A stretch of 54,322 nt of DNA from Burkholderiales bacterium (GTDB lineage Bacteria; Pseudomonadota; Gammaproteobacteria; Burkholderiales; Burkholderiaceae_C), in NCBI GenBank assembly GCA_029268225.1, contig JAJUGJ010000022.1, positions 1 through 54,322 of the forward strand, read 5' to 3'. Made by a program: the position numbers and the translations under genes. A model generated the notes under the pieces. That model ran no database searches. It was not told the DNA's origin and saw nothing but the letters and a program-made list of their open reading frames with translations. Positions 36,782-45,562 of this stretch are shown piece after piece; within the stretch, counting starts at the first letter, position 1, and each line of letters starts with the position of its first letter.

Positions 36782-37504
36782 TCAGCGTCCCATCGTGCTG
36801 CGGCTGGCCTCGGCGGCGCCCGGTGTCACCGGCGCGGCATTGCGCGCCAGGATGTTGGAGAACTCCTCGATGAAGGACTCCATCTGGATCGCCACCCGGT
36901 CAATGTCACGGGCAAAGCGGTTGTAGGCCAGCACCGCCGGAATGGCGGCGAACAGACCGATGGCCGTGGCCACAAGGGCTTCGGCAATACCCGGTGCCAC
37001 CGTGGCCAGCGACACCTGCTGCACGTTGGACAAGCCCGTGAAGGCGTGCATGATCCCCCAGACCGTGCCAAACAGGCCAATGTAGGGCGACACCGAGCCC
37101 ACAGAACCCAAGAAGTCGAGGCGGGACTCGATGGCATCCATCTCACGCTGGAAGCTGGCCCGCATGGCGCGGCGTGCACCGTCGAGCAGCGTGCCGACAT
37201 CGGCCACCCGGCGCTCGCGCAGCTTCATGAACTCGCGCATGCCCGAGGCAAAAATGCGCTCCTGCGGGGAACGGGGTCCTTGCTGGTCACGGGTCGCATC
37301 CTGGTAGAGCTCCTGCAAGGTGCGTCCGGCCCAGAATTCGCGGTCGAACTCGTCGTTGTCCTGGCGCACGCGCTTGAGGCTGCTCACCTTGCTGAAGATC
37401 ACGCTCCAGCTTGCGACGGACACCAGCAAGAGCAGCAACATCACGACCTGCACCACCATGCTGGCTTCCAGCACGAGGGTCAAGATGGACATGTCTTGGT
37501 TCAT
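36782..37504 (-). CDS. tolQ: TolQ (MotA/TolQ/ExbB family)
   Basis: A 240-residue, three-helix channel subunit of the Tol-Pal motor. Helix 1 about 15-38 (MVVQVVMLLLLLVSVASWSV); the region VSPYIGLFGTVWGIMHAF and the last helices with TAIGLFAAIPAVLAYN carry the proton-path threonines typical of TolQ. The adjoining ybgC gene shows this is a Tol-Pal set and not exbBD-tonB. Confidence 0.96.
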   Translation of the reverse strand: MNQDMSILTLVLEASMVVQVVMLLLLLVSVASWSVIFSKVSSLKRVRQDNDEFDREFWAGRTLQELYQDATRDQQGPRSPQERIFASGMREFMKLRERRVADVGTLLDGARRAMRASFQREMDAIESRLDFLGSVGSVSPYIGLFGTVWGIMHAFTGLSNVQQVSLATVAPGIAEALVATAIGLFAAIPAVLAYNRFARDIDRVAIQMESFIEEFSNILARNAAPVTPGAAEASRSTMGR

Positions 37505-37507
37505 GAA

Positions 37508-38035
37508 TCAACCTTTGGAAGCAGAAATCGGGGTGGGCAGGATCGCGAGGATGCGTGCGGGAATGCGGCCAGGGCGGAAGCTGTCTTCGCTGGCCGGGTC
37601 ATCGGTCGGGGCCCCACGGGACGCCACCGGCTGCACCCAGCCAATGCGCACCATGCCCTGTGTCAAGAGGGCATCACCACGCCAGACCTCTTGCGCGAAC
37701 GTCACGCTGGCACGTCCGACCTCGGTCACGGCCACGGTCACCGTCAGCTGATCGTCCAGGCGAGCAGGCTTGAGGTAGCGCAGCTGCGTTTCGGCCACGA
37801 TGAACATGCCCTCGCCAGCACGTCGCATGCTTTCTTGCCCGAAGCCCAGGGTCGAGAGCCACTCGGTGCGCGCCCGCTCCATGAACTTGAGGTAGTTGCC
37901 ATAAAACACGATGCCCCCGGCATCGGTGTCCTCCCAGTACACACGCACCGGGTGGCAGTGATGGTAGCGGCTCGGCTCCACGGACACTTCAGCAGGCACC
38001 ACAGGGGGCGCAGACGAGACAGGAGAAACGCTCAT
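37508..38035 (-). CDS. ybgC: Tol-Pal associated acyl-CoA thioesterase YbgC
   Basis: A 175-residue hotdog thioesterase of the YbgC/4HBT family. The active-site motif YWEDTDAGGIVFYGNYLKFMERARTEWL starts near residue 34 and holds the catalytic aspartate. The first 25 residues are an unconserved Pro/Val-rich extension, so a later start is possible. First gene of ybgC-tolQ-tolR-tolA, with 3 bp to tolQ. Confidence 0.93.
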   Translation of the reverse strand: MSVSPVSSAPPVVPAEVSVEPSRYHHCHPVRVYWEDTDAGGIVFYGNYLKFMERARTEWLSTLGFGQESMRRAGEGMFIVAETQLRYLKPARLDDQLTVTVAVTEVGRASVTFAQEVWRGDALLTQGMVRIGWVQPVASRGAPTDDPASEDSFRPGRIPARILAILPTPISASKG

Positions 38036-38077
38036 AGACGCGCATTATCGCGCCTCAGGCCAAACCCGACCGGCGCC

Positions 38078-38599
38078 TCACAGGAAGTCCGGCGCCTGCA
38101 CCGCGTGCAAGGTCACCTGGGTTTCGCCATGGCGCTCGCGCGAGCGCAGCCACCACACGCCCCCCTTCTTGACCGACCAGGCCAGATCGTGCCCGGTCAG
38201 CAACCGGGCGGCCAGCATGCCCAGGGTGGGCTGGTGCCCCACGATCAACACCGCCTCCTTGGCATGAGGCCAGCGGGCTGCAGCCAGCAGATCGTCCACC
38301 GAAGCCTGCGGGTCGATGGTGGCCACGGTCTTGAACGGGCGCCCCAGGGCCTGCGCCGTCTGCTGCGTGCGCTGCGCCGGGCTCACCAGCACCCGCGTCG
38401 ATTCGGGCAGACGCTGATTGAGCCACACGGCCATGCGCTCGGCCTGACGCTCGCCCTTGCTGGTCAAGCGCCGCGCCAGGTCGGCCTGAAAGTCGATGTG
38501 CACCTCGATGGGGGCACCCGCGGCGCGCTGGGCCAACACCTGCTCATCGTCCAAAGGCAGGTCTTCGGCCTGCGCGTGTCGCCACAAGATCAGATCCAT
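38078..38599 (-). CDS. sixA: Phosphohistidine phosphatase SixA
   Basis: A 173-residue histidine phosphatase. The catalytic RHG-type motif is R7-H8-A in MDLILWRHAQAED, and the second histidine is in VLIVGHQPTLGMLAARLL. SixA removes phosphate from protein histidines (phosphotransfer proteins in E. coli). Start at 38599 puts the catalytic His at position 8 as usual; an upstream codon at 38644 is not supported. It follows ppk on the same strand by 63 bp and is probably co-transcribed with it. Confidence 0.9.
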   Translation of the reverse strand: MDLILWRHAQAEDLPLDDEQVLAQRAAGAPIEVHIDFQADLARRLTSKGERQAERMAVWLNQRLPESTRVLVSPAQRTQQTAQALGRPFKTVATIDPQASVDDLLAAARWPHAKEAVLIVGHQPTLGMLAARLLTGHDLAWSVKKGGVWWLRSRERHGETQVTLHAVQAPDFL

Positions 38600-38662
38600 G
38601 GTCCCTCCTTCGGCTTCATGGTGTGCTGCCTGGGCGACCATCATGCCGCCCGCCTGCGTCGA

Positions 38663-40714
38663 TCAGATGACAGCGCCGTGCAAGGCCATCAAGGCCTGCT
38701 GGGCGCTGTGACCGGTCTGTGGCACGCGCTCGTAATGGCCGTCGCTGAACTGGATCCAGGCGTCCTTGCCATCGAGCAGATAGGGCACCAGACACTCGTC
38801 GATCACGCGCTGGCGCAGCGCCGGATCGCGCACCGGCCAGGCCACCTCGATGCGCCGCGTCATGTTGCGGTTCATCCAGTCGGCGCTCGACAGGTAGAGC
38901 ACCTCGTCGTGCTCGGCTTCGCCCCAGCGGAAGTACAACACCCGCGTGTGCTCGAGCATGCGACCCACCACCGAGCGCACCCGGATGTTCTCCGTCTGGC
39001 CTGGCAAGCCGGGCGGCAGGATACAGGCGCCCCGCACGATCAGGTCGATCCGGGCGCCCGCCTGTCCCGCCGCGATCAGGGCACGCACCAGCGGCTCGTC
39101 GGTCAGCGAGTTCACCTTGACCACGATGCGCGCGGGCCCACCCGCACGGGCCGATTCGGCCACGCGCTCGATGCAACGCAGCATCTGGCTGTGCATGCTC
39201 GACGGCGCCAGCAAGAGCTGGCGACTGGAGCGCATCTGCGTCAGGCTGGACAGCTGCTGGAACACGCGGTCCACATCGGCCGTCAGGTCAGGCTGGCTGG
39301 TCAGGTAGCCCACGTCGGTGTACAGCCGCGCGGTCTTGGGGTTGTAGTTGCCGGTGGACAGGTGGGCGTAGCGACGCAGACGTCCACCCTCGCGGCGTGT
39401 CACCAGCATCATCTTGCCGTGGGTCTTGAGGCCCACGATGCCGTACACCACCTGCGCGCCCAGCGCCTCCAGACGTTCGGCCCAGTTGATGTTGGCCTCT
39501 TCGTCAAAACGGGCCTTGAGCTCCACCACGGCCAGCACTTCCTTGCCACGGCGCACCGCCTCCAGCAGCAACTCCATCAGCACCGATTCGCTGCCGGTTC
39601 GGTAGATGGTCTGCTTGATCGCCAGCACATCGGGGTCGTACACCGCCTCGCGCAGGAACTGCACCACCGCATCGAACGATTCAAATGGATGGTGCAGCAG
39701 GCAATCGTGGTGACGCAGATGCTCGAACATGCTGCCACCGCGCGGCAGGCTGTCCGGCCAGCCGGGCTGGTAATTGGGAAAGCGCAGCTCGTCCCCATCG
39801 GCCTGATCGATCAGCTGCGTCAGGCGCACCAGGTTGACAGGGCCATTGACCTGAAACAAGGCCTGCCGGTTCAGCCCGAACTGCTCCAGCAAGAAGTCCG
39901 ACAGGTCTTCATGACAGCTGCGCACCACCTCCAGGCGGATGGCCTGCCCGAACTGACGCGTGCTCATCTTCGAGCGCAAAGCCAGGCGCAGGTCGGTGAC
40001 ATCGTCCTCGTCCACGTCGAGATCGGAGTCCCGCGTGAGTCGGAACTGCGAGAAGGCCTGGATCTCGCGACCGGGGAACAGCTCGTCGAGGTGCGCCCGG
40101 ATCACGCTGGACAGCAGCACGAAACCCTGTGTGCCCGGCTCCACCAGGTGCGCGGGCAGCTTGATGACACGCGGCAGCACGCGCGGGATGCGCACGATGG
40201 CGATGTCGTTGTCGCGCCCGAAGGCATCGCGGCCGCCCAGGCGCACGATGAAGTTCAGCGTCTTGTTGGCCACCTGCGGGAATGGGTGCGACGGGTCCAG
40301 CCCGATCGGCACCAGCAGCGGCTGCACCTGCTTGCGAAAGAAACCCGCCACCCACTCACGCTGCTCCGCATTGCGGTCGGCGTGGTTGAGGATGAGGATG
40401 CCGGCCTGGCGCAGGGCCGGACCGACCTCCTCATTGAAGATCTGGTACTGCTCGTCGACCAGGGCATGAGACTGTTTGACCACCTCGGCGATGTACTGCC
40501 GGTCGATGTCGCCGGCCCCCGCGCGCGAGGCTTCCAGCACGTCGGCGTAGCGCACCTCAAAGAACTCGTCGAGGTTGGACGAAACGATGCAGATGTAGCG
40601 CAGGCGCTCCAGCAGGGGCACATCGCTGCGCTGGGCTTGCGCCAGAACCCGACGGTTGAACGCCAGGATGGCTTGCTCTCGACTCAACAACTTCAAACGT
40701 GTGTTCTCTGACAC
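38663..40714 (-). CDS. ppk: Polyphosphate kinase 1
   Basis: A 683-residue PPK1 that makes inorganic polyphosphate from ATP. N-terminal domain FNRRVLAQAQ, then PLLERLRYICIVSSNLDEFFEVR; catalytic core with the phospho-histidine region YGIVGLKTHGKMMLVTRREG and STGNYNPKTARLYTD; C-terminal catalytic histidine in MLEHTRVLYFRWG and SSADWMNRNMTRRIEV. Start is set at GTG 40714 (VSENTRLKLL) with GAGAGG 10 bases upstream; a GTG at 40735 is also open. The leader carries a candidate Pho box, a -10 element and a strong hairpin. Confidence 0.95.
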   Translation of the reverse strand: MSENTRLKLLSREQAILAFNRRVLAQAQRSDVPLLERLRYICIVSSNLDEFFEVRYADVLEASRAGAGDIDRQYIAEVVKQSHALVDEQYQIFNEEVGPALRQAGILILNHADRNAEQREWVAGFFRKQVQPLLVPIGLDPSHPFPQVANKTLNFIVRLGGRDAFGRDNDIAIVRIPRVLPRVIKLPAHLVEPGTQGFVLLSSVIRAHLDELFPGREIQAFSQFRLTRDSDLDVDEDDVTDLRLALRSKMSTRQFGQAIRLEVVRSCHEDLSDFLLEQFGLNRQALFQVNGPVNLVRLTQLIDQADGDELRFPNYQPGWPDSLPRGGSMFEHLRHHDCLLHHPFESFDAVVQFLREAVYDPDVLAIKQTIYRTGSESVLMELLLEAVRRGKEVLAVVELKARFDEEANINWAERLEALGAQVVYGIVGLKTHGKMMLVTRREGGRLRRYAHLSTGNYNPKTARLYTDVGYLTSQPDLTADVDRVFQQLSSLTQMRSSRQLLLAPSSMHSQMLRCIERVAESARAGGPARIVVKVNSLTDEPLVRALIAAGQAGARIDLIVRGACILPPGLPGQTENIRVRSVVGRMLEHTRVLYFRWGEAEHDEVLYLSSADWMNRNMTRRIEVAWPVRDPALRQRVIDECLVPYLLDGKDAWIQFSDGHYERVPQTGHSAQQALMALHGAVI

Positions 40715-40754
40715 CTGACACCGACCTCTCTGCACTCACCCTCACCAAGAGACA

Positions 40755-40785
40755 CCGCGCCACTCCTGAGACAGGAATGGCGCGG
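40755..40785 (-). other. Hairpin at the 5' end of the predicted ppk transcript
   Basis: Two 13-bp arms (40785-40773 and 40767-40755) pair fully in minus-strand RNA with one U-G wobble, whereas in plus-strand RNA the same position is a C-A mismatch. This favours a role in the ppk mRNA. No T-run follows on either strand, so it is not a terminator. Confidence 0.6.
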
Positions 40786-40793
40786 GCGCTTTC

Positions 40794-40839
40794 AGTCTAG
40801 AACAAGCATGCACTGATTTTGATGACAGATTTGTGTCAG
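40794..40839 (-). promoter_or_regulatory. Candidate Pho box and -10 element of ppk
   Basis: Minus strand CTGACAC (40839-40833), AAAT, CTGTCAT (40828-40822): two 7-bp direct repeats with a 4-bp AT-rich spacer, two mismatches from the PhoB consensus. A weaker third repeat ATCAGTG follows at the same 11-bp step, and 11 bp further on is TAGACT (40799-40794). The first repeat overlaps the polA stop codon. ppk belongs to the Pho regulon in several proteobacteria, so regulation by phosphate is reasonable. Confidence 0.5.
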
Positions 40840-43688
40840 TGCGCCGCTTCCCAGTTAGGGCCTTCCCCCACCTCGGCGAGCAGAGGCACGCGCAGGTCGG
40901 CCACCGAGGCCATGAGGCGTGGCACCTCGGTCTTGACCCAGTCGCGCTCGGCCTCGGGCACCTGGAACACCAGTTCGTCGTGTACCTGCATGATCATCAG
41001 GGTCTGCTTGCCCTGGGCGTCCAGCGCGTCCTGCACGGCCACCATCGACAGCTTGATCAGGTCGGCTGCCGTGCCCTGCATGGGCGCGTTGATGGCCGCG
41101 CGCTCGGCACCGGCACGGCTCGGGCCGTTGGGGCTGTTGATCTCGGGCAGCCACAAGCGACGACCGAACACCGTCTCGACGTAGCCCTGGGCCTTGGCCT
41201 GGGCACGGGTCTCGTCCATGTAGCGCTTCACGCCGGGGTAGCGCATGAAATAGCGGTCGATGTAGGCGGTCGCCGCGCTGCGCTCGATGCCCAGGTTCGA
41301 CGCCAAGCCAAAGGCGCTCATGCCATAAATCAGGCCAAAGTTGATGACCTTGGCATAGCGGCGCTGCTCGCTGCTGACCTCGTCCGGGCTCACGCCGAAG
41401 ATCTCGCTGGCGGTGGCACGGTGCACGTCCAGACCTTCGGCGAAGGCGCGCAGCAGGTTCTCGTCTTGCGAGATGTGCGCCATGATGCGCAACTCGATCT
41501 GCGAGTAGTCGGCGCTGACGATGACATGGCCCGGCGGCGCGATGAAGGCCTCGCGGATGCGGCGGCCCTCGGCTGTGCGCACGGGGATGTTCTGCAGGTT
41601 CGGCTCGTTGCTGGACAAACGCCCGGTCACCGCCACGGCCTGCGCGTAGTTGGTGTGCACGCGGCCGGTGGCCGGATTGATCATCAGGGGCAGCTTGTCC
41701 GTGTAAGTGGACTTGAGCTTGGCCATGCCGCGGTATTCGAGGATGCGGGCCGGCAGCGGGTAGTCCTCGGCGAGCTTTTCCAGCACCTCTTCGTTGGTGG
41801 ACGGCGCGCCGGTGGCGGTCTTCTTGATGACGGGCAGCTTGAGCTGGTTGAACAGGATCTCGCCGATCTGCTTGGGCGAGCCGAGGTTGAAAGGCTGACC
41901 GGCCAGCGCGTGCGCCTCTTTTTCCAGCTCCATGATGCGCTGGCCCAGCTCATGGCTTTGCTGCTGCAGCAAGGCCTTGTCGATCAGTACGCCGTTGCGC
42001 TCGATGCGCTGCAGCACCCGCGAGGTGGGCAGCTCGAAGCGCTCGTAGATGTCACGCAAGGCGGGCTCGGCCTGCAGGCGCGGCCACAAGGTCTGGTGCA
42101 CGTGCAGCGTCAGGTCGCTGTCTTCACACGAATACTGCGCGGCCTTGTCCACCGCCACCTGCGCAAACGGGATCTGCTGCGCGCCCTTGCCGGCCACGTC
42201 TTCATAGTTCAGGCCACTGCGGTGCACATGGCGCTGCGCCAGGTCGGCCAGGTTGTGCTTGCGGTGCGCCTCGAGCACATAGCTCTCCAGCATGGTGTCG
42301 TGCGCATAGCCGCGCACCGTGATGCCATGGTTGGCCAGCACATGGGTGTCGTACTTGATGTGCTGCCCCAGCTTGGGCCGGCTGGCGTCTTCCAGCCAGG
42401 GCTTGAGGCGAGCCAGCACCTCGTCCAAAGGCAGCTGAGTCGGCACATCCACGCCCTCGTGACGCAGCGGGATGTAGCAGGCCTCGCCCACCTGGTCGCT
42501 GAACGACAAGCCCACGATGCGCGCCTGCATCGCGTCCAGGGAGTCGGTCTCGGTGTCGAAGGCCACCAGATCGGCCGCCTGCAGGCGAGCCAGCCATCGG
42601 TCGAAACTGGGCCAGTCGAGCACGGTGTCGTACTGGGTGGCGGTGACGGCGACCGGGGCGACCTCCGCGGTGACGTCGCTGTCGGTCGATGCCCCCAGGT
42701 CGAACAAGTCGCCGGTGGGACTCGACTTGGCCTTGGGCCTGGCCGACGGTGCCGACGCAGGCGCCGGGGCGGCACCGCCACGCAGCTTGGCCGCTTCAGT
42801 CCGGAAGCCGAAGCGTGTGAAGAAATCGAGCAAGGCGGTGTTGTCAGGCTCGCGCAAAGCCAGCGCCTCCAGCTCGGGCCACTGCGGCACATGGGCACTC
42901 AGGTCACAATCGGTCTTGATGGTGATGAGGCGACGCCCCTGGGGCAGCCAGTCCAGCGCCTTGCGCAGGTTCTCCCCCGCCACGCCCTTGATCGAACCCG
43001 CCGCGGCCATCACGCCATCGAGCGAGCCATGCTCGGTGATCCACTTGACCGCGGTCTTGGGCCCCACCTTCTCGACGCCGGGCACGTTGTCCACGGTGTC
43101 GCCGATCAGGGTGAGGTAATCGATGATGAGGTGCGGCGGCACGCCGAACTTGGCCAGCACGCCCTCGCCGTCGAGCTTCTCGTTGGTCATGGTGTTGACC
43201 AGCGTGACGTGCGCGGTCACCAACTGGGCCATGTCCTTGTCGCCCGTGGAGACCACCACACGATGGCCGGCCTCGGCGCCCACTTTGGCGAGCGTGCCAA
43301 TGGCGTCATCGGCCTCGATGCCAGGGACTTCCAGGATGGGCCAGCCCAGCAGGCGCACCACTTCGTGGATGGGTTCGATCTGCGCCCGCAGGTCATCGGG
43401 CATGGGCGGGCGGTGTCCCTTGTACTCGGGGTACCACTCGTCGCGGAAGGTCGGGCCCTTGGCGTCGAACACGCACACAGCGTGCTCACAGGGCACCTCG
43501 TCGCGCAGGCGACGCAGCATGTTGACCATGCCGTGCATCGCGCCCGTGGGCTCACCTTGCGGCCCACGCAGGTCGGGCATGGCGTGGAAGGCGCGGTACA
43601 GGTAGCTGGAGCCGTCGACCAGCAGCAGGGTCGGACGGGCGGCGTCAGCGGCGTCGACAGAAGAGGAAGGCATATCCGGGGTGTTCAT
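40836..43688 (-). CDS. polA: DNA polymerase I
   Basis: A 950-residue Pol I with all three domains. 5'-3' nuclease about 20-310 (LLVDGSSYLYRAFHAMP, EADDAIGTLA, STGDKDMAQLV); 3'-5' exonuclease about 345-540 with the DxE metal motif intact in LVAFDTETDSLDAM, so proofreading is probably active; polymerase domain with VIVSADYSQIELRIMAHIS (motif A), YAKVINFGLIYGMSAFG (motif B) and MQVHDELVFQV (motif C). A low-complexity Ala/Pro linker lies between the first two domains. ATG at 43688. Confidence 0.97.
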   Translation of the reverse strand: MNTPDMPSSSVDAADAARPTLLLVDGSSYLYRAFHAMPDLRGPQGEPTGAMHGMVNMLRRLRDEVPCEHAVCVFDAKGPTFRDEWYPEYKGHRPPMPDDLRAQIEPIHEVVRLLGWPILEVPGIEADDAIGTLAKVGAEAGHRVVVSTGDKDMAQLVTAHVTLVNTMTNEKLDGEGVLAKFGVPPHLIIDYLTLIGDTVDNVPGVEKVGPKTAVKWITEHGSLDGVMAAAGSIKGVAGENLRKALDWLPQGRRLITIKTDCDLSAHVPQWPELEALALREPDNTALLDFFTRFGFRTEAAKLRGGAAPAPASAPSARPKAKSSPTGDLFDLGASTDSDVTAEVAPVAVTATQYDTVLDWPSFDRWLARLQAADLVAFDTETDSLDAMQARIVGLSFSDQVGEACYIPLRHEGVDVPTQLPLDEVLARLKPWLEDASRPKLGQHIKYDTHVLANHGITVRGYAHDTMLESYVLEAHRKHNLADLAQRHVHRSGLNYEDVAGKGAQQIPFAQVAVDKAAQYSCEDSDLTLHVHQTLWPRLQAEPALRDIYERFELPTSRVLQRIERNGVLIDKALLQQQSHELGQRIMELEKEAHALAGQPFNLGSPKQIGEILFNQLKLPVIKKTATGAPSTNEEVLEKLAEDYPLPARILEYRGMAKLKSTYTDKLPLMINPATGRVHTNYAQAVAVTGRLSSNEPNLQNIPVRTAEGRRIREAFIAPPGHVIVSADYSQIELRIMAHISQDENLLRAFAEGLDVHRATASEIFGVSPDEVSSEQRRYAKVINFGLIYGMSAFGLASNLGIERSAATAYIDRYFMRYPGVKRYMDETRAQAKAQGYVETVFGRRLWLPEINSPNGPSRAGAERAAINAPMQGTAADLIKLSMVAVQDALDAQGKQTLMIMQVHDELVFQVPEAERDWVKTEVPRLMASVADLRVPLLAEVGEGPNWEAAH

Positions 43689-43721
43689 GCCCCGGATTGT
43701 GGGGCCTTCAGACTGGCCAGG

Positions 43722-44342
43722 TCAGAATTCGGCGGATGCACCCACCGAGAACAGGTAGAGACTTTCCTGGCCGTCGATGATGTAGTCGAAACTCTGCAGC
43801 AGTCGAATGTTGCGGCTGATGTTCATGGCCAGACCCACCCCCACATACGGAGCCTGACGATAGTCGCGCACCGTGCGCTCAGCACCGCCCACCAGGACCT
43901 GCTCGTTTTCCACACGCTTGAGGGCCCAACCCACACGGATCTGGTTGGTGAAGCCTTCGAGCAACTCCACCTCCCAGTTGATGCCGGCCGTCAGGACGCG
44001 CGTGCTGCGACGCTCCGTGGCGATGTTGGTGGCCATGGATTGGGCGGTGCCGTTGGCACGGTTCATGCCACCGAAGATCATGTAATTCAACTCAGCCGCG
44101 AGACCCGGCGTCAGGCGCTTGCCGCCAAAGACCTTGCCACTCAAACGTGCGCGGTCGCAGGACACATCGCAATCCCACTGAGCCGCACCCACCCCCAGGT
44201 TGCCACCGGCATAGATGCCCCAAGGACGTGACTGAGGCTGCAACTCCGTGTCTGCCATGGCCGAACTGCCAAACACCGACAAGGCGGCCACAGCGAGGGT
44301 GGACAGAGTGCGGGAGATCTTGCGCGATGCGATGGTGCTCAT
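43722..44342 (-). CDS. Outer-membrane beta-barrel-like protein (unknown function)
   Basis: A 206-residue exported protein. Signal peptide MSTIASRKISRTLSTLAVAA, cleavage after AMA near residue 30, then alternating amphipathic strands, and a C-terminal strand LYLFSVGASAEF ending in phenylalanine, the BamA-recognition feature of outer-membrane proteins. It resembles OmpA-type or OmpW-like eight-strand barrels, but I recognise no specific family. The single disulfide candidate is the CDVSC pair. Start at 44342 is supported by a GAGGAAC upstream; the longer frame to 44471 is rejected because it would hide the signal peptide. Divergent from thrB. Confidence 0.7.
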   Translation of the reverse strand: MSTIASRKISRTLSTLAVAALSVFGSSAMADTELQPQSRPWGIYAGGNLGVGAAQWDCDVSCDRARLSGKVFGGKRLTPGLAAELNYMIFGGMNRANGTAQSMATNIATERRSTRVLTAGINWEVELLEGFTNQIRVGWALKRVENEQVLVGGAERTVRDYRQAPYVGVGLAMNISRNIRLLQSFDYIIDGQESLYLFSVGASAEF

Positions 44343-44420
44343 GATGCGGGACCGGTTCCTCAGGAAGGTTGGATGGACAGCCCTCACGCTCAAGCGCGGG
44401 GATGTCTTCACAATGTTGAA

Positions 44421-44449
44421 AAGTCTGCCAGATCGACATGCGCAGACTT
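44421..44449. promoter_or_regulatory. Inverted repeat (candidate operator) between the outer-membrane gene and thrB
   Basis: AAGTCTGC (44421-44428) and GCAGACTT (44442-44449) form a perfect 8-bp inverted repeat with a 13-bp gap. It directly precedes TACAAT (44451-44456), a good -10 box for thrB, and so would cover the -35 region. Confidence 0.45.
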
Positions 44450-44590
44450 CTACAATCACGGCTTCCGACACCCCTGCAGCCCGGGGGGTTTCGGGCCAAC
44501 TTGGCTCTCAGGTGCCCCCCTGCGGCCCGGGCTTTCCCCTAAACGTGTGCCCCAGGCGCGACTTCACCCCTTTTTTGCTCCTTCCATCTC

Positions 44591-45562
44591 ATGGCCGTTT
44601 TCACCGAAGTCTCCCCACCGGAAGCAGCTGGCCTGCTGTCCAACCTGGGTCTGGGCACCTTGCAGTCCATGCGCGGCACACCCTCCGGCATCGAGAACAC
44701 CAATTACTTCGTCAGCACGGATCAGGGCGAGTACGTGCTGACCCTGTTCGAACGCCTGAGCTTTGAGCAACTCCCCTTCTACCTGAACCTGATGCGCCAC
44801 CTCGCCGAACGCGGCATCCCGGTGCCCGCGCCGCAGGCCAATGCCCAAGGCGAGATCTTGCACACGCTCAAGGGCAAGCCGGCCGCCGTGGTGACGCGCC
44901 TGAAGGGTCGCAACCAGCTTGATCCGCAGGAGGCCGACTGCGCTCAGGTGGGCGCGATGCTGGCGCGCATGCACCAGGCCGGCACCGACTATCCGCAGCA
45001 GCAGCCCAACCTGCGCGGCTTGGCATGGTGGACGGAAACCATCCCCGTGGTCCGCCCCCACCTGAATGCCGAGCAAGCGGCGCTGATCGAGTCCGAGTTG
45101 GCCTTCCAGCAGGACCTGGCCACCACCGAGGCCTACCGGTTGCTGCCACAAGGCCCCATCCACGCCGACCTGTTCCGGGACAACGTGATGTTCGACGGCC
45201 CCACGCTGTCGGGCTTTTTCGACTTCTACTTTGCCGGCTGCGACACCTTCGCCTTCGACATTGCCGTGTGCCTGAACGACTGGTGCATTGACCTGGCCAC
45301 GGGCGCGCTGGACCCGGCACGGGCGCAGGCTTTCGTGGCCGCGTATGACGCCGAACGCAACCTGACCGACGCCGAGCTGAGTCTGCTGCCAGCCATGCTG
45401 CGCGCCGCCGCCCTGCGTTTCTGGACCTCGCGTCTGTGGGACTTCTACCTGCCACGCGATGCAGCCATGCTCAAGCCGCACGACCCGACGCATTTCGAGC
45501 GTGTGCTCACCCTGCGTCGACAACAGCCCTGGTCTTACACGCGCCAGGCCCCGTCCGCATGA
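44591..45562 (+). CDS. thrB: Homoserine kinase (ThrB2, APH-like fold)
   Basis: A 323-residue kinase that phosphorylates homoserine in threonine synthesis. This is the aminoglycoside-phosphotransferase-like type used by beta- and some alphaproteobacteria, not the GHMP type of E. coli. Signatures: MAVFTEVSPPEA start, GTPSGIENTNYFV, and the Brenner motif GPIHADLFRDNVMFDG, then SGFFDFYFAGCD for metal binding. It overlaps the next gene by 4 bp (ATGA). Confidence 0.95.
   Translation: MAVFTEVSPPEAAGLLSNLGLGTLQSMRGTPSGIENTNYFVSTDQGEYVLTLFERLSFEQLPFYLNLMRHLAERGIPVPAPQANAQGEILHTLKGKPAAVVTRLKGRNQLDPQEADCAQVGAMLARMHQAGTDYPQQQPNLRGLAWWTETIPVVRPHLNAEQAALIESELAFQQDLATTEAYRLLPQGPIHADLFRDNVMFDGPTLSGFFDFYFAGCDTFAFDIAVCLNDWCIDLATGALDPARAQAFVAAYDAERNLTDAELSLLPAMLRAAALRFWTSRLWDFYLPRDAAMLKPHDPTHFERVLTLRRQQPWSYTRQAPSA

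Noticed and set aside
40755..40785. Hairpin between polA and ppk considered as the polA terminator
   Set aside because: There is no T-run on either strand; the position and G-U pattern fit the ppk leader better.
37046..44231. Very long plus-strand open frames (over 1100 codons each) opposite tolQ-sixA-ppk and polA
   Set aside because: They are antisense to well-identified genes, are rich in His, Gln, Arg and Gly as expected from GC-rich complement frames, and show no motif or domain.
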